A stretch of 64,000 nucleotides of DNA, taken from contig CBDAPL010000001.1 of NCBI GenBank assembly GCA_965198495.1, positions 620,001 to 684,000 of the forward strand, in the 5' to 3' direction. The notes under the pieces were generated by a model. The model saw only the letters and a list, made by a program, of their open reading frames with translations, was not told the origin of the DNA and searched no databases. This document shows positions 1-6,041 of the stretch, one piece after another (within the stretch, counting starts at the first letter, position 1; the number at the start of each line of letters is the position of its first letter). The DNA is from RH-AL1 sp965198495. Its GTDB lineage: Bacteria > Pseudomonadota > Alphaproteobacteria > Rhizobiales > Beijerinckiaceae. The position numbers and the translations under genes were made by a program.

Positions 1-345
1 GGTGATCCATCTGTGGCCGTGGCTCCTTAAAGACCCTAGGCCGCGCCACCGGAACCGAACCATAGGAGCGGTTCAAGAGAGCAGCGCAGGATTTTGCGCG
101 TTGTTGCCGCGGTATGCCTTCGCCTCGTAGCCGGTTCCGACCCCGGACACAACCCGATAAGGGCCACGCCTGCAGCTAGTCCCGGTTGCGTCAGTCGCTT
201 CAAGACGACCGAAGCGTCATTACCATATAGTCGCCACCGACGTGCCCCGCAAAGGCCTTGCCGGCTAAGAAAGGTCTTCCCGGCCAAGATGGTGAAGACG
301 CGCCCGGCTAATCGTTTGGAAGCTTTCGCGTGCGAGGATCGCCGC
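1..345. other. Gene-poor stretch before xerC
   Basis: I see no convincing gene here. An open frame runs into xerC from position 94, but its first ~84 codons lack the recombinase N-terminal pattern and there is a good ATG at 346. No tRNA-like or terminator structure was recognised. Confidence 0.5.
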
Positions 346-1323
346 ATGCCCGAGACCGACGACGCCTCGCTCGCCTTCTTCCCCGCGCAGATCGATCTGG
401 CCGCGGCGGCGCGCGGCTGGATGCGCCATCTCGGGTCGGAGCGGCGCCTCTCGCCGCTGAGCCTCGATGCCTACGGCCGCGACCTCCGGCAGTTCATCGC
501 GTTCCTCGCGGAGTACCAGGGCGAGCGGCCAAGCCTCGCCACCATCGACCGGCTTACGCCGCCCGATGTCCGAGCCTTCATGGCGCGCCGGCGGCAGGGC
601 GATGTCGGCAATCGCTCGCTCCTGCGCCAGATCGCCGGCATTCGCTCGTTCGCGCGCTACTGCGAGCGGGAAGGTCTCGCCAGGACGAGCGCGCTCGCGG
701 CCATCCGCGCGCCGAAACTGCCGCGCACCTTGCCTAAGCCACTCAGCGCGCCGCTCGCCTGCGGCGTCGTCTCGGGCGAGGGGTTTGCCGGAGAAACGCG
801 GCCGACCTGGACGATGGCGCGCGACGTCGCCGTTCTCGGCCTGCTTTACGGCGCCGGCCTGCGCATCTCCGAAGCCCTCGCGATCAGGCGGGCCGACGCT
901 CCCGTCGCGGGTGTCGAAGTCCTGGTCGTCCTCGGCAAAGGTCGCAAGATGCGGCAGGTGCCGATCATCGAGCCGCTCCAACGTGCGGTGGAGCGCTACC
1001 TCGCGCTCTGCCCGGTCACGCTGCCGCCGGAAGGTCCGCTGTTCATCGGCGTGCGGCAAGGGCCTTTGTCGCCGCGCATCATCCAGCTCGCGGTCGAACG
1101 GCTGCGCGGCGCGCTTGGTTTGCCCGATACAGCCACGCCGCATGCGCTTCGCCATTCCTTCGCCACGCACCTGCTGAGCCGGGGCGGAGACCTGCGGACG
1201 ATCCAGGAGCTGCTCGGTCACGCCTCGCTGTCGACGACCCAGATCTACACGGCGGTCGACAGCGTCCGACTGCTCGAGAGCTACCGCGCCAACCATCCGC
1301 GCGCGCGGTTCGCGAGTGTTTAG
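346..1323 (+). CDS. xerC: Tyrosine recombinase XerC
   Basis: Site-specific recombinase of the XerC/XerD type, which resolves chromosome dimers at dif; it acts in the cytoplasm on DNA. The 325-residue product has an N-terminal SAM-like core-binding domain (about 20-115) and a C-terminal catalytic domain. All six catalytic residues can be placed: Arg173 (GLRISE), Lys198 (LGKGRK), His266 and Arg269 (PHALRH), His292 (LGHAS) and the nucleophile Tyr301 (TQIY). The ATG at 346 was chosen because it follows a GAGG stretch and gives normal family length; the open frame extends upstream to 94 without homologous sequence. XerC rather than XerD is inferred from overall resemblance, and a phage integrase is unlikely because no mobile genes adjoin it. 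Confidence 0.9.
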   Translation: MPETDDASLAFFPAQIDLAAAARGWMRHLGSERRLSPLSLDAYGRDLRQFIAFLAEYQGERPSLATIDRLTPPDVRAFMARRRQGDVGNRSLLRQIAGIRSFARYCEREGLARTSALAAIRAPKLPRTLPKPLSAPLACGVVSGEGFAGETRPTWTMARDVAVLGLLYGAGLRISEALAIRRADAPVAGVEVLVVLGKGRKMRQVPIIEPLQRAVERYLALCPVTLPPEGPLFIGVRQGPLSPRIIQLAVERLRGALGLPDTATPHALRHSFATHLLSRGGDLRTIQELLGHASLSTTQIYTAVDSVRLLESYRANHPRARFASV

Positions 1324-1334
1324 CGCGCGCGTCC

Positions 1335-1487
1335 CTAGCCACCCTTCGTGAAGGTCCAGACCAGACCGAAAAGCACGATGATGAGGATGACGCTGGCGAC
1401 GAGGACGTAGATGAGGTTCGGCTTGCGGGAGCCTTGCCGCGCCTGGACCTCGTTCTTCACGATCTTCTGGTTGGGATCTGACGCCAT
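1335..1487 (-). CDS. Small single-pass membrane protein (50 aa)
   Basis: A 50-residue protein starting MASDPNQKIV and ending TFTKGG. It has a charged N-terminal half (about 1-24) and one hydrophobic segment at about 25-46 (LIYVLVASVILIIVLFGLVW), so it is probably a single-pass inner-membrane protein. It lies tail-to-tail with xerC, 11 bases beyond that stop. The coding pattern (G/C third positions, sharp hydrophobic block, short basic tail) supports a real gene, but I do not recognise a family. No function is inferred. Confidence 0.6.
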   Translation of the reverse strand: MASDPNQKIVKNEVQARQGSRKPNLIYVLVASVILIIVLFGLVWTFTKGG

Positions 1488-1593
1488 GCCCGCTTGAGCC
1501 TCTTCTTCGGTCGATGCGGGCGGGGTATCGCCGCGATGCCCTCGAAAGGCAAGGCCGCTCGCGAAGGTTCAGCCTGCCTTGCCGGATGAAGTT

Positions 1594-2544
1594 TCAGCCT
1601 GCCTTGCGGGAAGCCGAGCGTTTCGCCGGCGAGGCGACGGCCTTGGCGGCGGAGCGGCTGGGTGCCTTCGCGGCGGCTTTCTTGGTGGCCGGCTTCTTGG
1701 CCGCGGGTGTTTTCGACGACCCCTTCGCTTCGGTCTTCTCCGCCGAAGTCTGATCGCCCTTGCCGGCATCCTGGCCGAGGCTGCGCCGCAAGGCGTCCAT
1801 CAGGTTCACGACATTGCTTGGCTTCGCATCGCCCTTGTCGGACGGCAGCGGCTTGCCGGCCTGTTTCGCCCGGATGAGTTCGACCACCGCCTCCTGGTAG
1901 CGGTCCTTGAACGCCGAAGGTTCGAAGGCGCCGGCTTTCGTGTCAATGATGTGCGAGGCGAGGTCGAGCAGTTCTTTCGAGATCTCCACCTTGGGGATCT
2001 CGTCGAAATAGGCCCCCTCCGCTCGGACCTCGTAGGCGTAGCGCAGCGTGGTCCCGACGAGACCCTTCGAACGCGGCTCGAGCATGATCATCCGCTCCTT
2101 GCCGAACAGGACGACGCGCGCGATCCCGACCATGCCGCGCTTGGCCATGGCCTCGCGGATCACCGCGAAGGCCTCCTCGCCGACCTTGTCGTCCGGCGTC
2201 AGGAAATAATTGTTGTCGAAGTAGAGCGCGTCGATCTCGGTTTTCGGGACGAACCTCTCGATATCGATCGTGTGGCTCGATTCGATCTTCACGTCGGCGA
2301 GTTCGTCATCGGTGACGATGAGGTAGTCGCCCTTCGAGATCTCGTAGCCTTTGACGCGCTCGTCGCGCTCGACGAGGTCGCCGGTCTCCGCATCGATGTA
2401 TTGCTGCTTCAGGCGATTGCCGGTCTCGGCGTTCAGCATATGGAAGCTGACCTTGTCGCTGCTGCTCGACGACGGATAGAGCGCGACGGGACAGGAGACG
2501 AGCGAGAGCTTGAGATAGCCTTTCCAACTCGGACGCGGTGCCAT
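1594..2544 (-). CDS. ku: Non-homologous end-joining protein Ku
   Basis: Bacterial Ku homodimer subunit, which binds double-strand DNA ends and recruits LigD for end joining. The 316-residue product starts MAPRPSWKGYLKLSLVSCPV, the typical Ku opening, followed by the beta-barrel core to about residue 255. After that comes a long Lys/Ala/Ser/Pro-rich basic tail (about 270-316) of the kind that binds DNA in longer bacterial Ku proteins. The ATG at 2544 has an AGGAG ribosome site seven bases upstream; the frame stays open upstream but without Ku-like sequence. An EcfG-like promoter is at 2577-2602. No ligD is visible in the window. Confidence 0.93.
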   Translation of the reverse strand: MAPRPSWKGYLKLSLVSCPVALYPSSSSSDKVSFHMLNAETGNRLKQQYIDAETGDLVERDERVKGYEISKGDYLIVTDDELADVKIESSHTIDIERFVPKTEIDALYFDNNYFLTPDDKVGEEAFAVIREAMAKRGMVGIARVVLFGKERMIMLEPRSKGLVGTTLRYAYEVRAEGAYFDEIPKVEISKELLDLASHIIDTKAGAFEPSAFKDRYQEAVVELIRAKQAGKPLPSDKGDAKPSNVVNLMDALRRSLGQDAGKGDQTSAEKTEAKGSSKTPAAKKPATKKAAAKAPSRSAAKAVASPAKRSASRKAG

Positions 2545-2576
2545 GGCAAACTCCTGAAACGCACGCAACGGAACAG

Positions 2577-2602
2577 AACAGCGCGAAACGAAAGCCGGTT
2601 CC
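2577..2602 (-). promoter_or_regulatory. Probable EcfG-type stress promoter of ku
   Basis: Reading the minus strand, GGAAC (2602-2598), 17 bases, then TGTT (2580-2577). The alphaproteobacterial EcfG consensus is GGAAC-N16/17-CGTT, so one base of the -10 element departs from it. Transcription would start near 2570, giving a short leader that holds the AGGAG site of ku. In Sinorhizobium a ku gene is known to belong to the RpoE2 (EcfG) regulon, which supports the reading. Confidence 0.45.
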
Positions 2603-2756
2603 GCTCCCGGCCGCCTTCGAGCGTCGAGGTCGCGATCACCGCTCGACATCAAGCTCGCACGAAAGGATTCACGAAAGGATTGACGAACGGCTTCCGGTAT
2701 CCTTCGCCGACCGAGGCGGAGGGTGCGCGAGACGCCGCGCCTCGCTGTCAGGCGCC

Positions 2757-2781
2757 GGAACCGCCGCAAAAACGCGGCGTT
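2757..2781 (+). promoter_or_regulatory. EcfG-type stress promoter of the 2861-3960 operon
   Basis: GGAAC (2757-2761), 16 bases, CGTT (2778-2781): an exact match to the EcfG consensus. It lies about 80 bases upstream of the ATG at 2861, on the same strand, in the divergent region shared with ku. Confidence 0.75.
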
Positions 2782-2860
2782 GACGCGTGAGCACCGCACT
2801 GGGCGCCTCGCGGCATGCGCGGGTCGGCACGCCGCGGTTGAGTGACGAGGATCAACGATT

Positions 2861-3343
2861 ATGACCGGCAGCAAGAAATTCGATCAGGTGTCGCAGGATT
2901 TCGCCGAAGACCTGGCCGCGTTGCGCGACGACATCTCGAAGTTGACGGGGGCCGTCGGCGACATGCTCCGTTCGCGCGCGAGCGATGCCGCCGGTCAGGC
3001 GTCGGACCGCTACGGCAAGGCCAAGGATCGTGCGGCGAGCAGGGCGTCGGACACGCGCGACGATCTCGCCGATCGCGCGGCCAGTCTTCGAGATCAGTTC
3101 GCCAGCCGAGCCTCGACGGCACGCGATCAGTTCAGCGGCTACGCCTCGGGCGCGCGTGATCAGGTGTCCGACTATGCGTCGGACGCGCGCGATCGCCTTC
3201 AAGGCCACGCGTCCGATGCCCAGGATCGCCTCGGCGCCTTTGGCTCCGACATGGAGACGAAGATCGAGCGAAACCCCCTCACGGCTGTCGTTGTCGCGGC
3301 TATCGCTGGCCTATTGATGGGAATGCTGAGCCGCTCCTTTTAA
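2861..3343 (+). CDS. LEA-like 11-mer repeat protein with C-terminal membrane anchor (DUF883-like)
   Basis: A 160-residue protein in three parts. Residues 1-38 are a predicted helix with heptad-like character (SQDFAEDLAALRDDISKL). Residues 39-137 are nine consecutive 11-residue repeats of the form xASxARDxxxx, for example YASGARDQVSD, YASDARDRLQG, HASDAQDRLGA. Residues 138-158 are a hydrophobic segment introduced by ERNPLT, the ending seen in DUF883/ElaB-type membrane-anchored proteins. Eleven-residue amphipathic repeats are typical of group 3 LEA proteins and apolipoprotein-like coats. The protein is probably anchored in the inner membrane with the repeat region cytoplasmic. It overlaps the next gene (TAATG) and has an exact EcfG promoter upstream, so a role in desiccation or envelope stress is inferred. 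Confidence 0.85.
   Translation: MTGSKKFDQVSQDFAEDLAALRDDISKLTGAVGDMLRSRASDAAGQASDRYGKAKDRAASRASDTRDDLADRAASLRDQFASRASTARDQFSGYASGARDQVSDYASDARDRLQGHASDAQDRLGAFGSDMETKIERNPLTAVVVAAIAGLLMGMLSRSF
2975..3271 (+). repeat. Nine coding repeats with an 11-residue (33-base) period
   Basis: Residues 39-137 of the gene at 2861 divide without gaps into nine 11-residue units (starts at residues 39, 50, 61, 72, 83, 94, 105, 116, 127). The DNA units have diverged at synonymous sites, so the repeat is kept at the protein level rather than as recent DNA duplication. Confidence 0.8.
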
Positions 3344-3960
3344 TGTTCGGCTTCATCGCGAGGATTGTCGGCGGCGCGGTCGCGCCGCTCATCGATCAGG
3401 CTTCGGCCTTCAGCGCGCGGCTCTTGCGAAAGGTCGCGCTTTTTCTTGTTGCCGCCGTCTGCCTGATCGTCGTGCTCGGCGCCTTAACGCTCGCGTTCTT
3501 CCTTTGGATCGCGCATCTTGCGAACCCGATCGTCGCGGCGCTCGCGGTCGCCGGTCTCTACCTGCTTATCGCCATCGCCGCCGTCGTTCTCGCCTTAAGC
3601 GACGGACGCGCGAAAGCCGCGCAAGCGCCGGGAAAGCAGGATGCGTCGCAGGCATCCCGCAAGGCGGACGCCAAGGTCGAGGAAGAAATCGATCAGTTCA
3701 CCGCGCCCTTGATGGCGCTGCTCGCCCGCTTCGGCCTGCGTCGCGAGCAGTTCGCCGTACTGGCCGGCGCGTCGATTGCCAAGCGCCTCGGGCCTTTGCC
3801 GCTCGTCGGCCTCGCCATCGTCGGCGGTTTCCTGATCGGGCGCATGTGGAAGACATGGCGATCGGTGTTGTCGCTCGACCTCATCGCGAGCCTGATCTCG
3901 TCCGATTTGTTCGGCCTACGGCCCAACGAGGAGCGGAAGACGGACGGCGAGGCGGCCTGA
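3343..3960 (+). CDS. Holin-superfamily-like membrane protein, stress operon partner
   Basis: A 205-residue membrane protein resembling the phage holin family/DUF1469 proteins often found beside DUF883-type genes. Two hydrophobic segments at about 30-58 and 60-85 form a hairpin. A polar Ala/Lys-rich stretch follows (about 86-115), and a third hydrophobic segment lies near 150-168 (LPLVGLAIVGGFLIG). Its ATG shares a base with the stop of the repeat protein (TAATG), so the two are translationally coupled and under the EcfG promoter at 2757. The holin name reflects sequence family only; lysis activity is not implied. Confidence 0.75.
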   Translation: MFGFIARIVGGAVAPLIDQASAFSARLLRKVALFLVAAVCLIVVLGALTLAFFLWIAHLANPIVAALAVAGLYLLIAIAAVVLALSDGRAKAAQAPGKQDASQASRKADAKVEEEIDQFTAPLMALLARFGLRREQFAVLAGASIAKRLGPLPLVGLAIVGGFLIGRMWKTWRSVLSLDLIASLISSDLFGLRPNEERKTDGEAA

Positions 3961-3979
3961 GGCTCAGCGGATCTGAGGT

Positions 3980-4804
3980 TCAGCCGATCGCGGTCTGCGG
4001 CTCCTGCTCTTCCTTGCGATGAGATTTACGATCGAAGAACAGCGCCTGGCTGATGACCGCCTTCAGGCTGTCGACCCCGAACGGCTTGGTGATGAGGAAA
4101 GCCGGCTCGGGTGGCGCGCCGGTCAGGAAGCGCTCGGGATAGGCGGTAATGAAGATCACCGGGACGGAAAAAGAATCGAGGATCTGGTTGACGGCCTCGA
4201 GACCGGAACTGCCATCGGCGAGTTGAATGTCGGCGAGGATGAGGCCCGGCCGCTCTTTGCCGACGGCATCGACCGCCTCTGTATGCGTGCGCGCCACGTT
4301 GACGACGCGATGGCCGAGTTCCTCGACCAGTGTCTGAAGGTCGAGCGCGATGAACGGCTCATCCTCGATGATCAGCACGTCCGTCCTGATCTGGTGCGCG
4401 ATCTCCTTGCCGGCCGTGTCGATGAGGGTCGCCGCTTCGCTCGGCGAGCACTCCAGCACGCGCGCCACCTCGGCGGTATCGAAGCCTTCGAGCGAGCTAA
4501 GGAGAAACGCGATGCGCGGCCGCAAGGAAATCGCCTCGAGGTTACGACGCGCGCCATGTTCGTCGCCCGACAATTCGAGTTGGTCGGTATGTTCGTTGAC
4601 GGGCATCGAACGCCAGACCTTCAGGAAGGCCTTGTACAGCGAGGCTCGAACATCGTTGCCGGCGTCGAAGCCGGCGGGATCCGCGACAATCGCCTCGAGC
4701 GTAGCCAGCACGTAAGCGTCACCGCCGGCCTGGTTACCCGTCAGGGCACGGGAAAAGCGCCGCAGGTAAGGAATGTGCGAGGCAATCGCTTGCGAAACGG
4801 ACAT
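3980..4804 (-). CDS. phyR: General stress response anti-anti-sigma response regulator PhyR
   Basis: PhyR controls the alphaproteobacterial general stress response. When phosphorylated, its sigma-like domain binds the anti-sigma factor NepR and frees EcfG. The 274-residue product has an N-terminal sigma-like domain (about 1-135, with region-2-like IPYLRRFSRALTG and a region-4-like segment near 95-135). The receiver domain (about 141-262) has the acidic pair Glu147-Asp148, phospho-acceptor Asp192 (LILADIQLADG), Thr220 and Lys240 (TKPFG). The receiver at the C-terminus is the PhyR hallmark. It is transcribed away from nepR-ecfG, with an exact EcfG promoter at 4887-4911, which implies positive feedback. 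No sensor kinase of the HWE/HisKA_2 type lies nearby. Confidence 0.95.
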   Translation of the reverse strand: MSVSQAIASHIPYLRRFSRALTGNQAGGDAYVLATLEAIVADPAGFDAGNDVRASLYKAFLKVWRSMPVNEHTDQLELSGDEHGARRNLEAISLRPRIAFLLSSLEGFDTAEVARVLECSPSEAATLIDTAGKEIAHQIRTDVLIIEDEPFIALDLQTLVEELGHRVVNVARTHTEAVDAVGKERPGLILADIQLADGSSGLEAVNQILDSFSVPVIFITAYPERFLTGAPPEPAFLITKPFGVDSLKAVISQALFFDRKSHRKEEQEPQTAIG

Positions 4805-4886
4805 CTACGCTTTTCCCTCTCGATGCATCAGCCGACTAAAGCAAACCCTGCCTCGATGTAAAGCCTCGATCAAGAGGCCGCGACGC

Positions 4887-4911
4887 AACGCAAACACCTG
4901 CGCCGGGTTCC
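4887..4911 (-). promoter_or_regulatory. EcfG-type stress promoter of phyR
   Basis: On the minus strand, GGAAC (4911-4907), 16 bases, CGTT (4890-4887): an exact consensus match, about 80 bases before the phyR start. This is the expected autoregulatory arrangement. Confidence 0.75.
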
Positions 4912-5121
4912 CTGCGGATCACGATAATTTCTTACTTGCCGCGTTAGGCTCCGCTGCCTAAGGGGAGGGCTGAGGACTCTTGGAGCCACCAATTGTTTAC
5001 CATAGTTCAGAGTGTAAGCGTCTGCCGAACATCCGTAACGCAAACAAATCTAGACACTTTGTTTCGATTTGGATGCGAAGCTTGCGCCTTGGCACGTTGC
5101 CTACAACATTGAGGTAAGCCT

Positions 5122-5328
5122 TTGTCGTCTCTTCGTGTCAAAAAAACGACTACAAAGCCGGAGATATCCGACCAAATCGGCAGGCAACTTCGGTCGGTCT
5201 ACAACGACATCTTGGTTCAACCCGTACCCGACCGTTTCCTCGATCTCCTGAAGGACATCGACGGGATGTCCGGCCTCGCGGGGCTGGGAGTCGCCAGCGT
5301 GGCGGCGCAGAAGAAGGATAGCAAGTGA
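5122..5328 (+). CDS. nepR: Anti-sigma factor NepR
   Basis: Small anti-sigma factor that holds EcfG inactive until phosphorylated PhyR captures it. The 68-residue product carries the NepR core IGRQLRSVYNDILVQPVPDR (about 19-38), including the PVPDRF turn that links the two helices wrapping the sigma factor. The start is a TTG with a GAGG site seven bases before it; there is no ATG that keeps the core intact. The stop overlaps the ecfG start (GTGA), so anti-sigma and sigma are co-translated. A clear EcfG consensus was not found in the 200 bases upstream. Confidence 0.9.
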   Translation: MSSLRVKKTTTKPEISDQIGRQLRSVYNDILVQPVPDRFLDLLKDIDGMSGLAGLGVASVAAQKKDSK

Positions 5329-5930
5329 CAGGGGACACAATCCCCGCGCCTCGTCCCCAAGCAAGCGCGCAGATGAAGGCGGATCTTATCGCCGTCATAC
5401 CCAACCTGCGCGCTTTTGCGGTCTCGCTTTGCGGTAATCCCGACCGGGCCGACGATCTCGTACAGGAGACGCTGGTCAAGGCCTGGAGCAATCTCGGCTC
5501 GTTCGTCGAGGGCACGAACCTGCCGGCGTGGCTGTTCACCATCCTGCGCAACATCTATTACTCGGAATATCGCAAACGCCGTCGCGAGGTCGCCGATACC
5601 GACGGCGCGATCGCCGCCAAATTGGCTGCCGCTCCGGCGCAGCACGGCCACATGGACTTCCTCGACTTCCGCGAGGCGCTTCAGCGGCTCCCGACCGACC
5701 AGCGCGAGGCCTTGATCCTCATCGGCGCCTCGGGCCTCTCCTACGAGGAGGCGGCGGCGGTCTGCAATTGCGCGGTCGGCACCATGAAGAGCCGCGTCAA
5801 CCGCGCGCGCAATCGTCTGGCCGACATGCTCGCGCTTCAGTCGAGCTCCGAGTTCGGCAACGACGGCGACTGGCAGGCGATCGACCCGATTTTTCTCGGC
5901 CAGCGCTTCTCGCGCACCGGTAGCGACTGA
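5325..5930 (+). CDS. ecfG: General stress sigma factor EcfG (ECF15-type)
   Basis: ECF sigma factor directing the general stress regulon. The 201-residue product has region 2 at about 22-90 (NPDRADDLVQETLVKAW, then LFTILRNIYYSEYRKRRRE). Region 4 is at about 115-168, with the helix-turn-helix around LSYEEAAAVCNCAVGTMKSR. The GTG start overlaps the nepR stop by four bases and has an AAGGA site. Genetic linkage to nepR and phyR makes the assignment firm. Its likely targets visible here are the promoters at 2577, 2757, 4887 and 58616. Confidence 0.95.
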   Translation: MTGDTIPAPRPQASAQMKADLIAVIPNLRAFAVSLCGNPDRADDLVQETLVKAWSNLGSFVEGTNLPAWLFTILRNIYYSEYRKRRREVADTDGAIAAKLAAAPAQHGHMDFLDFREALQRLPTDQREALILIGASGLSYEEAAAVCNCAVGTMKSRVNRARNRLADMLALQSSSEFGNDGDWQAIDPIFLGQRFSRTGSD

Positions 5931-6041
5931 GGTTCACTCCGGTTGTTGGCTGATGTCGCCCATACGGCTTTGACACGCCATCTATACTGATCGAAAAGGC
6001 CGCAGCCTTACAGCTCCAAGCTTTTTACGACAGGACTCGCA

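Noticed and set aside
265..1296. Long minus-strand frame over xerC
   Set aside because: Arg/Asp/Glu-rich antisense shadow; no family, and xerC has all catalytic residues.
4975..5003. GGACT-N16-GTTT as EcfG promoter of nepR-ecfG
   Set aside because: Both elements depart from the consensus; too weak to call.
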